This document shows positions 26,316 through 35,375 of a stretch of DNA of 64,000 bases, piece by piece; the stretch's first letter is position 1; every line of letters starts with the position of its first letter. The notes beneath the pieces were generated by a model, which saw only the letters and a list, made by a program, of their open reading frames with translations, was not told where the DNA came from and did not search any database. Made by a program: the position numbers and the translations under genes. The stretch lies in contig NZ_JAGYPJ010000001.1 in assembly GCF_018343695.1 (NCBI RefSeq), forward strand, positions 1,623,001-1,687,000, given 5' to 3'. Source of the stretch: Lederbergia citrisecunda. Its GTDB lineage: Bacteria; Bacillota; Bacilli; Bacillales; Bacillaceae_C.

Positions 26316-27657
26316 AGCACTCCCCCACTTCCTTAACAAAGCTATCAATCTCATCCTTCGTTCTAAGCTCTGTAACCGCAACAAGCATATGGCTATCTAG
26401 TTCTGGATAATCTCGACCTAAATCATAGCCGCCAATCATTCCTTTTTGAAGTAATTTTTCATTAACTTCATTGACAGGTTTAGAAAGTTTCACGACAAAT
26501 TCATTAAATTGGTAGCCATCGAACGGAATTTCGAATCCATTTTCTTTAAAAATGGTTTTTGCATAATGAGCCTTTTGAATATTTTGGACTGCCATTTCTT
26601 TTACACCCTTTTTACCTATAGCAGTCATAGCGACAGAAGATGCTAATGCATTTAACGCTTGGTTTGAACAAATATTCGATGTAGCTTTGTCACGACGAAT
26701 ATGCTGCTCCCTAGCTTGAAGCGTCAAAACAAATCCTCTTTTCCCGTTTTCATCAGTCGTTTGTCCAACTAAACGACCGGGAACTTTTCGCATTAATTTT
26801 GATGTTACTGCAAAATATCCGCAATGCGGTCCTCCAAAAGCGGCTGGTATCCCAAACGCTTGGACATCGCCAACAACGATATCAGCACCAAAATCGCCAG
26901 GAGGTGTTAGTGCTCCAAGTGCAAGAGGATTACTGGAAACAATAAACAATCCTTTTTGCTCGTGAATCAGTAGTTCTATTTCATTTAAAGGCTCAATTTG
27001 GCCAAAAAAGTTCGGATATTGAACGATGACAGCTGCTACATCATCGCCAAGTTCATTTTTAAGAGCAGCTACATCCGTTACACCATTTTGATAAGGAATT
27101 TCTATAACATCGATATACTGACCTTTTGCATATGTTTTTAACACATCTCTTGATTCAGGGTTGACTGTTTTAGATACAAGGATCTTTTTACGCTTTGTTT
27201 GACCTGCACTTAGCATGGCAGCTTCTGCAAGAGAAGTTCCCCCATCGTACATGGAAGAATTCGCCACATCCATTCCGGTTAGTTCACAAATCATCGTTTG
27301 AAACTGGAAAATAGCTTGCAGTTCTCCTTGCGAGATTTCCGGCTGATATGGGGTGTACGCTGTATAAAATTCAGATCTAGATATGACATGATCAACAATC
27401 GTCGGGATATAGTGGTCATATACACCTGCCCCTAGAAAAGAAACATTTTGTTTTAAATCGGCGTTTTTCCCTGCAAGGCTAGCAAGTTCCTTTAATAATG
27501 CTGGTTCCGATTTTGCCTTTTTAATATTGTACTCGCCTTTAAAACGAACTTTTTCCGGTATATCTGAAAATAAGTCTTCAATTGACTTTACACCTATCGC
27601 TGCAAGCATTTCATTTTGATCTTGCTCGGTCATCGGCAAATAGCGATGTTTAATCAT
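26308..27657 (-). CDS. gcvPA: Glycine dehydrogenase (decarboxylating) subunit 1
   Basis: 449 residues, standard for the split P-protein of Firmicutes. Typical segments are '[15 protein letters not shown]', '[15 protein letters not shown]', '[13 protein letters not shown]', '[10 protein letters not shown]' and '[10 protein letters not shown]'. It is a PLP-fold subunit without the lysine that binds the cofactor and works as a heterotetramer with GcvPB. Cotranscribed with gcvT (16-base gap) under the glycine riboswitch. Confidence 0.96.
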   Translation of the reverse strand: MIKHRYLPMTEQDQNEMLAAIGVKSIEDLFSDIPEKVRFKGEYNIKKAKSEPALLKELASLAGKNADLKQNVSFLGAGVYDHYIPTIVDHVISRSEFYTAYTPYQPEISQGELQAIFQFQTMICELTGMDVANSSMYDGGTSLAEAAMLSAGQTKRKKILVSKTVNPESRDVLKTYAKGQYIDVIEIPYQNGVTDVAALKNELGDDVAAVIVQYPNFFGQIEPLNEIELLIHEQKGLFIVSSNPLALGALTPPGDFGADIVVGDVQAFGIPAAFGGPHCGYFAVTSKLMRKVPGRLVGQTTDENGKRGFVLTLQAREQHIRRDKATSNICSNQALNALASSVAMTAIGKKGVKEMAVQNIQKAHYAKTIFKENGFEIPFDGYQFNEFVVKLSKPVNEVNEKLLQKGMIGGYDLGRDYPELDSHMLVAVTELRTKDEIDSFVKEVGECCE

Positions 27658-27673
27658 ATTTTTCTCCCCCAGC

Positions 27674-28780
27674 TTAATTTTTGTCTCTTTTATAAAAAGG
27701 AGTCGATACGACTACGGCTTTCAGTCGTTTTCCCCGAATCTCCACTGTAAGCTCATTTCCAAGTTCTTTATAGGCAGATTTTATAAGTGCGAGGCCGATA
27801 TTTTTCTTCAAAGTGGGAGACTGAGTTCCCGATGTAATAAAGCCAATTTCCTCATCATCGACAAACACTTTATACCCATTTCTTGGAATCCCTCTATCAA
27901 TCATTTCAATCCCAACAATGGATCGAGGTATACCGGCATCTTTTTGTTTTTGCAATGCTTTTTTACCGATAAAATCTTCTTCCTTATTCAGTTTTACAGC
28001 AAAGCCTATCCCTGCCTCCAGAGGGGTAATATGCTCAGATAGTTCCTGTCCGTATAATGCCAAGTTTGCTTCAAATCGAAGTGTATCCCTTGCACCTAGA
28101 CCACAAGGCAACAACCCTTCTCCCGCTCCTGCTTGAAGGAGATCATTCCAAATCTTTTCTGCATTTGAGGCACTGCAATAAATTTCAAATCCATCCTCAC
28201 CCGTATAACCTGTTCGAGAGATAAGAGTGCTTGAACCATTCACATCAACATTTTCTTTAAACTTAAATAATTTAATTTCTTTTAAATCTATACCATTTAC
28301 TAATTTCTGTAAGATACTCTCTGCTTTTGGTCCTTGAATGGCGATGAGCCCATAATCATTTGATACATCTTGTATCTCAACATCGCCCTCATTATGATCA
28401 TTTAACCATTTAACATCTGTCTCGGTATTTGCAGCATTTACTACAAGGAGGAAATCCTCTTCGGCTAATTTATAAATGAGTAAATCATCTACAACTCCTC
28501 CATCTTCATAACACATTGCTGTATATTGCGCACTTCCGATCTGTAGTTTAGAAACATCGTTAGTCATCATTTTTTGTAAAAAAGCTAGGCTGTCCTTTCC
28601 TTTTACCGATACCTCACCCATATGTGAAACATCAAAAATTCCAGCCTTCGTTCTTACAGCTTCATGTTCTTCTTTAATGCTAGAAAATTGGACTGGGAGA
28701 TCCCATCCTCCAAAATCAATGGTTTTGGCACCCAATTCCTTATAAAGCGGATACAGCGGAGTTTTCTTTAATTCCGTCAC
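27674..28780 (-). CDS. gcvT: Glycine cleavage system T protein (aminomethyltransferase)
   Basis: 368 residues. It releases ammonia from the aminomethyl-lipoyl H-protein and gives methylene-THF. Conserved parts are '[21 protein letters not shown]', '[11 protein letters not shown]', '[14 protein letters not shown]' and '[17 protein letters not shown]' (catalytic Asp in the folate-binding region). It ends with the C-terminal barrel '[10 protein letters not shown]'. First gene of the operon, about 45 bases after the riboswitch terminator. The gcvH gene is not in this window. Confidence 0.96.
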   Translation of the reverse strand: MTELKKTPLYPLYKELGAKTIDFGGWDLPVQFSSIKEEHEAVRTKAGIFDVSHMGEVSVKGKDSLAFLQKMMTNDVSKLQIGSAQYTAMCYEDGGVVDDLLIYKLAEEDFLLVVNAANTETDVKWLNDHNEGDVEIQDVSNDYGLIAIQGPKAESILQKLVNGIDLKEIKLFKFKENVDVNGSSTLISRTGYTGEDGFEIYCSASNAEKIWNDLLQAGAGEGLLPCGLGARDTLRFEANLALYGQELSEHITPLEAGIGFAVKLNKEEDFIGKKALQKQKDAGIPRSIVGIEMIDRGIPRNGYKVFVDDEEIGFITSGTQSPTLKKNIGLALIKSAYKELGNELTVEIRGKRLKAVVVSTPFYKRDKN

Positions 28781-28823
28781 GTATAAAACCTCCTTATATT
28801 TAGGTAATTATGTAGAAAAATGC

Positions 28824-29030
28824 AAAAAAGGACAGAGAAATCCCGTAGTCTAGGATTCTCTGTCCTGGCACCTGAGAGTTTCACCTTACGGCTTACCCCT
28901 TTGGTGGTTCTGAATAAATAAGAACACTCTCCAGAGTTGCGTCAAACAAGGGTCTTTTTGCCTGAGAGATTCACAACTTTGTTGCTTGCTCCTTCGGCGC
29001 TGCATTATGCAGTCTCTCCCCGTGTCATCA
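28824..29030 (-). promoter_or_regulatory. Tandem glycine riboswitch with terminator platform
   Basis: On the minus strand, two gcvT-type aptamers lie in series: the first about 29024-28958 (GGGGAGAG at its start, CTCTCAGGC at its end), the second about 28937-28864 (CTGGAGAGTG at its start, CTCTCAGGTGCC at its end). A linker of about 20 bases separates them. Directly after comes a 13-base hairpin (28830-28865, GGACAGAGAAATCC pairing) with TTTTTT, the expression platform. By the known mechanism, glycine binding should prevent termination and switch on gcvT-gcvPA-gcvPB. Confidence 0.95.
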
Positions 29031-29159
29031 TTCGCCAATATTATGTACATTTTATGGGCATACTAAAGATAGTTTTTCTTACCTTACACCGAGTCAACAA
29101 CAACATCGTATCACCATTTCACTTAATTCTCAATGCTTTTCGTTATTTGGGAGGTAAAT

Positions 29160-30854
29160 ATGTCAATACGGGTAGTCTTTCAACAAGACTGGCAAAAAAA
29201 CTTTTTGCAAAAGATAGATAAAGATGGGCCATGGGCAAATCGAGAATTATTTAAATTAGCGATACAAGCGGAGAAATATCTAAATGTACCCTCGTTTGAA
29301 GGATTAGTGGCACCAAAATTTCTTCCAAATTTAACGCCATTGCCACATCAGCTTGAAACCGCACGTCAGGTTGTTGAAAACATGAACGGAAAAGCAATTT
29401 TGGCTGATGAAGTAGGACTCGGAAAAACAATTGAAGCTGGCTTGATCATTAAAGAATATATGATACGTGGATTAGTAAAAAAAGTATTAATTCTTGTTCC
29501 TGCATCACTCGTCTCTCAATGGGTTTTTGAGCTCAATAATAAATTTTTTATCCCTGCTGTAGCTCAAAGAAAAAGCTATGTTTGGGAACAATATGATTGT
29601 GTTGTATCATCCATTGATACGGCTAAAAGAAGTCCACATAGGGAACTTATCGCCGAGCAAGATTATGATCTTATCATTATCGATGAAGCACATAAACTAA
29701 AAAATCATAAGACCAAAAACTATGAATTTGTTCAAGCACTTAAAAAGAAATTTTGCTTATTATTAACTGCTACACCGATCCAAAATAAAATTGAGGAAAT
29801 TTTTTACCTTGTATCCCTCTTAAAACCTGGACATTTAGGAAGTCAAAGCGGCTTTTCAGATAAATATAAGGATAAAAATTTGTCCGTTCAGGAAGATGCT
29901 TTTTTAAAAGAACTAGTGAGTAAAGTGATGATAAGAAACAGGCGTGGAGACACAGGTATTGAGTGGCCAGAACGTCATGTAGAAACAATACCTATTGAGT
30001 TTACAAAAGAAGAACGAGAACTATATGACGCCATCGAAATGTTAAAAGGAACAAATTTTCCAGTTCACGGATTTTCGTTAATGACCTTGAAACGTGAGGC
30101 TTGTAGCAGCAGAGAAGCTGTCTATTTTACATTAAAAAATATGCTTGCAAAATATGAAAATCCTTCTGCACAGTTTATTGAATCTCTTCAATTCATTCAA
30201 CAAAAAATTGATGCCATTTCGCTAAATTCAAAGGCAAATAAAGCATTGGAATTAATTAATTCGATTGATGACAAAGTCATTATTTTTACTGAATATCGAG
30301 CAACACAAATGTATTTACAATGGTTTTTAGGACAAAAAGGGATTCGTTCAGTCCCTTTTAGAGGTGGCTTTAAGCGGGGGAAAAAAGATTGGATGAGAGA
30401 GCTATTTAAAAATCATGCACAGGTTTTGATTGCTACAGAAGCTGGTGGAGAAGGCATTAACTTGCAATTTTGTTCCCATATCATCAACTATGATTTACCT
30501 TGGAACCCGATGAGACTTGAACAAAGAATCGGACGAATTCATAGACTAGGCCAAGAGAATAATGTTCATATATATAATTTTACGGTTTTAGACACCATTG
30601 AAGAGCATATTGTTAAACTACTTTATGGTAAAATCCAACTATTTGAACGTGTTGTCGGAGAATTGGATGAAATATTAGCAAGTCTCGATTTTAAGAATTT
30701 CGATGAGTATTTACGTGATATATTTGAGCAATCGAAATCTGAAGGTGAAATGAAAGTAAAAATGGGTAATCTATCCTCATTGATTCAATTTGCTGACAGC
30801 CTGCGAACGGAGGAAACAACCAATGTTGCAAAAGGAAATTCATCAATATCTTGA
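29160..30854 (+). CDS. yqhH: SNF2-family DEAD/H helicase
   Basis: 564 residues from ATG 29160 (GGGAGGT, 5-base spacing). Motif I 'LADEVGLGKTIEAGL' at about residue 83, motif II 'IIDEAHKLKNH' and 'LLTATPIQN' (motif III) form the first RecA domain. 'EAGGEGINLQFCSHIINYDLPWNP' and 'QRIGRIHRLGQ' (motifs V and VI) form the second. It is an ATP-dependent double-stranded nucleic acid translocase; its target is unknown. It overlaps yqhG by 32 bases and is divergent from the gcv operon. Confidence 0.94.
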   Translation: MSIRVVFQQDWQKNFLQKIDKDGPWANRELFKLAIQAEKYLNVPSFEGLVAPKFLPNLTPLPHQLETARQVVENMNGKAILADEVGLGKTIEAGLIIKEYMIRGLVKKVLILVPASLVSQWVFELNNKFFIPAVAQRKSYVWEQYDCVVSSIDTAKRSPHRELIAEQDYDLIIIDEAHKLKNHKTKNYEFVQALKKKFCLLLTATPIQNKIEEIFYLVSLLKPGHLGSQSGFSDKYKDKNLSVQEDAFLKELVSKVMIRNRRGDTGIEWPERHVETIPIEFTKEERELYDAIEMLKGTNFPVHGFSLMTLKREACSSREAVYFTLKNMLAKYENPSAQFIESLQFIQQKIDAISLNSKANKALELINSIDDKVIIFTEYRATQMYLQWFLGQKGIRSVPFRGGFKRGKKDWMRELFKNHAQVLIATEAGGEGINLQFCSHIINYDLPWNPMRLEQRIGRIHRLGQENNVHIYNFTVLDTIEEHIVKLLYGKIQLFERVVGELDEILASLDFKNFDEYLRDIFEQSKSEGEMKVKMGNLSSLIQFADSLRTEETTNVAKGNSSIS

Positions 30855-31626
30855 AACGTTTTTTACGGAAAATGATTGTTTAATTGAAGATAACGGTCCA
30901 GGACATCTAACTATACAATTAACCATTGATATGGATAAAGAATTGATGAATCGCCCCTTTTATTGGACGTATTTAGAGAAGACTGGTGGTATTCCTAATC
31001 CTATGAAAATTACCTTTATTACAGATCAAGAAAAAACACCAGAACATCTAAAGGGAGAAATCATCCATTTCGGGGCTCCTAGACTTCACCAAATTTTTAA
31101 TGCAACAAAAAAATTATCAGCCTATATTCGATTATATGAAATCCCAAGTAAGGCAGATAGTACGCGACAAATCCCTCTTCATCCTTGGCTCATGCTAAAT
31201 ATAAAGCTCTCTTATCGCTGTGACAGGAAGAAGGACTTAATCAAATCAATCGGTCTAAATTTGATCAACGGCTCTCTGTTTGAAGATTTTTATGAAAAAG
31301 TAGAAGCCATACAGCTTCAACCAACAATACCGGACTATTGTTTTACCATTTCACCGATTATTAAACCGATAAGTGGACTAAAACGAATTGAAAATCATTT
31401 AAGCAATGAAGTAACAAGAGAAGAACATCATTGGGCTGATGAAGCAATAAAAAGATGGAGCGAGGATTTACAACTTTTAGATCATTTCTATGAGGATCAT
31501 AGCGAGAAACCAGAAACATATGAGGTTGAAAAAGAAGCTTTAAAGGATCAATATGAGCCTGTAGTTCATATGGAGATCATTAATGGCGGGCTCTATTATT
31601 TGGCCACCCATCCATACAGCAACTAG
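30823..31626 (+). CDS. yqhG: YqhG-family protein
   Basis: 267 residues from ATG 30823, which follows GGAGG by 8 bases; the start lies within the end of yqhH. There is no signal peptide or membrane segment. Sequence is mixed alpha/beta with a conserved central 'RQIPLHPWLMLNIKLSYRCDRKKD' region. Always next to yqhH in Bacillus, so a partner of the helicase is a reasonable inference. Function unknown. In B. subtilis the sinI-sinR and tapA-sipW-tasA genes come next; here they do not. Confidence 0.88.
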   Translation: MLQKEIHQYLETFFTENDCLIEDNGPGHLTIQLTIDMDKELMNRPFYWTYLEKTGGIPNPMKITFITDQEKTPEHLKGEIIHFGAPRLHQIFNATKKLSAYIRLYEIPSKADSTRQIPLHPWLMLNIKLSYRCDRKKDLIKSIGLNLINGSLFEDFYEKVEAIQLQPTIPDYCFTISPIIKPISGLKRIENHLSNEVTREEHHWADEAIKRWSEDLQLLDHFYEDHSEKPETYEVEKEALKDQYEPVVHMEIINGGLYYLATHPYSN

Positions 31627-31669
31627 ACTAGGATTACAGGAGTGAAAGTAAATATCCAATAACGAATGT

Positions 31670-31695
31670 AAGAGGCTGCTATTAATCAGCCTCTT
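31670..31695. terminator. Bidirectional terminator between yqhG and yqzE
   Basis: AAGAGGCTG and CAGCCTCTT form a perfect 9-base stem with an 8-base loop; TTCTTTTC follows on the plus strand. The right arm contains the yqzE stop codon. Confidence 0.75.
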
Positions 31696-31865
31696 CTTTT
31701 CATTAGCATGCTTATAGAAATTGGAAGTAATCCAAACCAATTTGTCAAAACAGGAGGTCTCGCCATTTTCCTATTGAGTTTTAGTTGTTTTCGTTCGTCT
31801 TTAGGCATTTCAAAATGCTTTATAAATGCTTCCGTTATATATTTAACGTAATCATTTGTAGACAT
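31686..31865 (-). CDS. yqzE: YqzE-family small protein
   Basis: 59 residues from ATG 31865 with AGAAGGAAT upstream. 'STNDYVKYITEAFIKHFEMP', then a basic region, 'ARPPVLTNWFGLLPISISML' and a basic end match the YqzE family, with one probable C-terminal membrane segment. In B. subtilis yqzE lies at the distal end of the comG locus, as here. Function unknown. Confidence 0.82.
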   Translation of the reverse strand: MSTNDYVKYITEAFIKHFEMPKDERKQLKLNRKMARPPVLTNWFGLLPISISMLMKRRG

Positions 31866-31916
31866 GGATACATTCCTTCTCTCCAATACTTATGTATTAG
31901 AGAGTATAGCCAATTT

Positions 31917-32423
31917 TTATAGATTCATTCTTTTCATAATGTAATCTGCCGCTTCTTCTATAGAAAAATCTGAAGTATCAATTGAAATGGCGGCACTCTC
32001 CAAGTATAAAGGCAATCTTTTTTCGTACATCTCACTAATTTCCGCTACTGTTTTATTCATAATAAGTGGCCTTGTTTGATCATCTTTCAGTCTATCTAAA
32101 AATACGTCTGGTCTACATTGTAAAAACACAACTCTTCCGGTTTCCTTTAGGAATTGGCGGTTTTTCTCCTTTAAAATGATCCCTCCACCAGTTGTAATGA
32201 TGGATGGACGATTAGGGAGGCTAAGCAATATTTCTGTTTCCTTTTCCCGAAACCGTTCTTCCCCATATTGCTCAAAGAAGTCCCTTATCGCAATTCCTGT
32301 ATATTCTTCAAATCGCTCATCCGTATCAATGACTGGAAGCCCCGTTTTTTCACCTAAAACTTGTCCAATTGACGTTTTTCCAGCCCCCATAAATCCTATT
32401 AAGTAGATTGTTTTTCTTTCCAC
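31917..32423 (-). CDS. aroK: Shikimate kinase
   Basis: 168-residue shikimate kinase, which phosphorylates shikimate at the 3-hydroxyl with ATP. The P-loop is 'GFMGAGKTSIG' (residues 10-20), the substrate site shows 'DTDERFEEYTG' and 'TGGGIIL', and the lid has 'RPLIMNK'. The GTG start at 32423 follows GAGGTGG. It lies between comGG and yqzE. Confidence 0.95.
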   Translation of the reverse strand: MERKTIYLIGFMGAGKTSIGQVLGEKTGLPVIDTDERFEEYTGIAIRDFFEQYGEERFREKETEILLSLPNRPSIITTGGGIILKEKNRQFLKETGRVVFLQCRPDVFLDRLKDDQTRPLIMNKTVAEISEMYEKRLPLYLESAAISIDTSDFSIEEAADYIMKRMNL

Positions 32424-32482
32424 TTTTGTCCACCTCTTTATCGTCTCCTTCCATTATATTATAGGTGGACCTTCATAACATC

Positions 32483-32665
32483 CTAATTTTCTATATAATC
32501 GTTAATAAGCAATTGGACAATCTTTTTCTCGTAATAATCTTTCATTTCTGTTATATACCCTATTTCTGTAATATAGATTTGCGTGATTTCATATATGACA
32601 AATAGAGAGAGGGTTGCCACCATGATAACTACTGGATAAGTGGCTCCTCTTTCATTTCTAATAAT
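32483..32665 (-). CDS. comGG: Short ComGG-like pseudopilin component, apparent ATT start
   Basis: A 60-residue frame that has no ATG, GTG or TTG at its beginning. Reading from ATT 32665 (AAAGGAGG ends 7 bases upstream) gives 'MIRNERGATYPVVIMVATLS...', which fits the ComGG pattern 'RGxxYPxV' followed by a hydrophobic segment (about residues 11-26). It starts inside comGF and lies exactly where comGG should be, before aroK. B. subtilis ComGG has 124 residues, so this copy is half length and stops 60 bases before aroK. It could be a shortened functional minor pilin or a decayed gene. Confidence 0.6.
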   Translation of the reverse strand: MIRNERGATYPVVIMVATLSLFVIYEITQIYITEIGYITEMKDYYEKKIVQLLINDYIEN

Positions 32666-33120
32666 TGTAATTCCTCCTTTTCGGCTGGAATGATAAAACG
32701 TGCTTCTTCTTTTACACCATTCGTAAAGCTGACATTTACCAATAACATGTGATCTATTTTAGTAAAACTGACTGAAGAAACATGTTGTAGTACAATTTCA
32801 TGTCCCTTTTCATTTACAGTCCTCCTAATCCTATTTCCGTGTGTTTCATATATGATCATAAGATTTTTTTCTATTAGGATTCTATTAGGATGGGTATTAA
32901 CATAAACTTTTTCCGCATCCTCTAATTCATTCCGAAGCTGAATCAAAAATAAATTCCATTCAAAATCTTCATCAACTTTTATCGTTCGATCAATTACTGC
33001 AAACGAGTGAAAAAGTAATGGCATTAAAGACATGATAATAGTTAGAATGAGCATACAAAATATTGAATCCAGCAGTGTAAATCCCTTTTGATCATTCATA
33101 ACATTTTTGACGTTTAGCAT
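32629..33120 (-). CDS. comGF: Competence pseudopilin ComGF
   Basis: 163 residues with prepilin-like N-terminus 'DQKGFTLLDSIFCMLILTII' (cleavage expected after Gly, then Phe). The long hydrophobic helix is followed by a beta-rich extracellular domain. ComGF is a minor pseudopilin of the transformation pilus. A second ATG seven codons in (33099) is an alternative start. It overlaps comGE by 29 bases and comGG by 37 bases. Confidence 0.88.
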   Translation of the reverse strand: MLNVKNVMNDQKGFTLLDSIFCMLILTIIMSLMPLLFHSFAVIDRTIKVDEDFEWNLFLIQLRNELEDAEKVYVNTHPNRILIEKNLMIIYETHGNRIRRTVNEKGHEIVLQHVSSVSFTKIDHMLLVNVSFTNGVKEEARFIIPAEKEELQLLEMKEEPLIQ

Positions 33121-33400
33121 ACTTCACACAAGCCTTCCAAAGATCATCTCCATTTTTTTCAATTGTTAATTCATATTGGATATTCCGAATTGTTCTTATT
33201 TCACTTAACGGACCATTGATGTGAAAATGTTGTTCAACATGTTCAAATAGCAGTCTACTTCCGATTAAATCTCTTTTTCCTTCACTCAAAATAAAAAGCA
33301 TCTTAAAGAGCAATGGAAATAATAATACACAAATTAATATAGCGATACTTAGTGACAACAGTCCTTCCACCATCGTAAAACCCCCCTCATTGCTCCTCAA
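33092..33400 (-). CDS. comGE: Competence pseudopilin ComGE
   Basis: 102 residues from TTG 33400, with AGGGGGCGG upstream inside comGD. N-terminal 'NEGGFTMVEGLLSLSIAILI' is a prepilin signal with cleavage before Phe and the conserved Glu at +5. The remainder is a small extracellular domain with two closely placed Cys near the end ('KACVKYAKRQKC'). It overlaps comGD by 14 bases. Confidence 0.87.
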   Translation of the reverse strand: MRSNEGGFTMVEGLLSLSIAILICVLLFPLLFKMLFILSEGKRDLIGSRLLFEHVEQHFHINGPLSEIRTIRNIQYELTIEKNGDDLWKACVKYAKRQKCYE

Positions 33401-33839
33401 CTAAGAACCGCCCCCTCCCTATATAAAACGTTATTTTCACTGTTTTTCCATTGACATTTAACATCATCGTACCAAAATTAGAAACATTCCCATCTGGGGT
33501 AATATAAAAGCTTGGAAGATTCGTTTCTTCTATCCTTATAGCAGCTGGGAGTTTTTTATTTATGAGCACTTTATTCGTATCTCTAGATACTGCCTCGTAT
33601 TGATGGCTAATCCGTGAGAATCGAAAAAGAATGGTATCTTCACGATTGATGGCATAAGAATGTGCAAAATATATATCGGATTGTACTTGATTCAAAAACA
33701 TATTTTTCTGCATCGTTGCCCAAAAGGATTTCAACGAGAAAAAGCTAATAGAAAGAATGATGGTCAATACAGAAAGGACAATTAATATTTCCAACAGTGT
33801 AAACCCATTTTGTTCTTTAGTTAACGATTCCATTTTCAT
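33387..33839 (-). CDS. comGD: Competence pseudopilin ComGD
   Basis: 150 residues from ATG 33839 (a TTG lies one codon earlier and another ATG two codons later). The prepilin signal is 'EQNGFTLLEILIVLSVLTII' with Glu at +5 of the mature chain. GspH-like minor pseudopilin of the transformation pilus. It overlaps comGC by 23 bases, so translation within comGC-GG is coupled. Confidence 0.88.
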   Translation of the reverse strand: MKMESLTKEQNGFTLLEILIVLSVLTIILSISFFSLKSFWATMQKNMFLNQVQSDIYFAHSYAINREDTILFRFSRISHQYEAVSRDTNKVLINKKLPAAIRIEETNLPSFYITPDGNVSNFGTMMLNVNGKTVKITFYIGRGRFLVEEQ

Positions 33840-34128
33840 CAATCGATAGAGTCACTCCATTGGGACATTTAAATTCAAAATCCTGATTTACATAATCACC
33901 TTTTAGCTCCTCTAAAGTTTCAGGGTATTTTTTCTTTTCCATATAATACGCCTGAACTTGTCCTTGGACCATTTGTGTCATCGCTTCACATCCTTTTTCG
34001 TTAATGCTTGAGCTATGCTTTGTCACATTTGGAAGCGCAACAAGAAGAATGATTGTAATGACTAATAGTACAATCATCATTTCTATTAGAGTGAATCCTT
34101 TTTCATTTTGATTAAAAAATTTATTCAT
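33817..34128 (-). CDS. comGC: Major competence pseudopilin ComGC
   Basis: 103 residues, the main subunit of the competence pilus that pulls transforming DNA to the membrane. Signal and N-terminal helix 'EKGFTLIEMMIVLLVITIIL' show the prepilin peptidase site (Gly-Phe) and Glu5. Two Cys (in 'KGCEAM' and 'FKCPNG') can form the disulfide known for ComGC. In B. subtilis comGC follows comGB directly; here 200 bases containing a repeat separate them. Confidence 0.95.
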   Translation of the reverse strand: MNKFFNQNEKGFTLIEMMIVLLVITIILLVALPNVTKHSSSINEKGCEAMTQMVQGQVQAYYMEKKKYPETLEELKGDYVNQDFEFKCPNGVTLSIDENGIVN

Positions 34129-34149
34129 TTTTACACATCTCCCTTATTA

Positions 34150-34325
34150 TTATATGGCTCAGTTAAAGCTGATCTTATTGATTTTGCCGTTAAAGTTGAT
34201 TGCAGTAGTAGGCCGCGAGACTCCTTCGGGAAATACGGTTAGGGAGACCTACATGCGCGTCAAGCGCCAAGGAGGCTCCCTAATCGCTAGCAGAAATGAT
34301 AATAAACTTCCTTGTTAAAAAGAAC
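34150..34325 (+). repeat. Dispersed intergenic repeat, class 2, inside the comG operon
   Basis: The stretch between comGB and comGC has the GC-rich pattern of a repeat common in Bacillaceae intergenic regions ('GCGAGACTCCTTCGGGAA', 'GGGAGACC', 'CAAGGAGGCTCCC'). TTAGGGAG (34239-34246) pairs with CTCCCTAA (34276-34283) around a nested GCGC/GCGC hairpin (34255-34267). A degraded relative lies near 37.7 kb. It interrupts an operon that is contiguous in B. subtilis. Confidence 0.7.
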
Positions 34326-34328
34326 TAA

Positions 34329-35375
34329 TTAAATGGCATCCATCATCTGGAACATTGGGAAAAATATAGACATGTATATAACGACAATGACAATCCCAAT
34401 GATAGAAAATATGACAGGCTGGATGATTAAAAAGATATTTTCCGTTTTCTCCTCTAGTTTTTGTAGACAGTGGTTACTGTAATAAAGTAGTTCCTTATCC
34501 ATTCGACCGTTTTTATCACCGTGATTTACAATAAAGATCATTTCTCTTTCAATGAAACTTAAATTAGATAAAGCATCAGCAAATGAATGCCCTATGAGAA
34601 GCATTTTTTTCAATTGTTGAGCTGATTCATGCAATAGAGGTTTATACATTTGGCTCTCCATAATATTAATAATTTCATTAATGGAAAAACCGCTTCTAAG
34701 CAAATAGCCCCATTCCCTTGATATAAAAATGGTTTGGTATAGCTTATAAAAAGAACTGATAACAGGTAGGGATGAAAGAGTGGATGCAATTTCCAATGCA
34801 GATTTTTTTTGAAATATTTGTTTTACTATAAAATAAAGCACTGAACACAATATGAATAATAGTAGTAGATATGATGGAATGTTCTGCATTAGATGAAGGA
34901 CTAGCTTTATCCCAACAGTAGGTTCATAACCCATTGACTGATAAAGATATTGAAATCGAGGCAACAACAACGTGTTAAGTAAAATAGCTACAAATAAGAG
35001 GATAAAGATTAAAATGAGTGGATACTGCATAAGCTTAATAAACTTTTTTCGTTCTTCGTCTTTTCTCTGTAAATACTCTCCGGACTCAAGAAGTGCTTCA
35101 GCTAAATATCCATGTTTTTCAGAAAAATACAATTGAATACAGGCACCTTGATCGAAATGATGCTTTAAAAATACTTCATGGATTTTGTGACCACTTTTCA
35201 AATCATCTATCATAGAAGCCATTAAATGGTAGTTCTTGTTATCAAGCTTACTGAAAAACTGCAGTACTTCTAATAAGGTAAAACCATTACTGAGCATATC
35301 GCTCGCTCTAGTTAAAAAGATCCCTTGCTCTTTAAATGTTAACTTTTTTATTTTCTTCAAAAATCCAACGGTCAT
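34329..35375 (-). CDS. comGB: Competence pilus membrane platform ComGB
   Basis: 348 residues from ATG 35375; a TTG at 35405 is possible but sits directly on its SD. GspF/PilC-family protein with two cytoplasmic helical repeats ('FLTRASDMLSNGFTLLEVLQF', 'FISREWGYLLRSGFSINEII') and three membrane segments (about residues 120-145, 165-190, 320-345). It is the platform on which ComGC is assembled, driven by ComGA. The start overlaps comGA by 44 bases. Confidence 0.92.
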   Translation of the reverse strand: MTVGFLKKIKKLTFKEQGIFLTRASDMLSNGFTLLEVLQFFSKLDNKNYHLMASMIDDLKSGHKIHEVFLKHHFDQGACIQLYFSEKHGYLAEALLESGEYLQRKDEERKKFIKLMQYPLILIFILLFVAILLNTLLLPRFQYLYQSMGYEPTVGIKLVLHLMQNIPSYLLLLFILCSVLYFIVKQIFQKKSALEIASTLSSLPVISSFYKLYQTIFISREWGYLLRSGFSINEIINIMESQMYKPLLHESAQQLKKMLLIGHSFADALSNLSFIEREMIFIVNHGDKNGRMDKELLYYSNHCLQKLEEKTENIFLIIQPVIFSIIGIVIVVIYMSIFFPMFQMMDAI

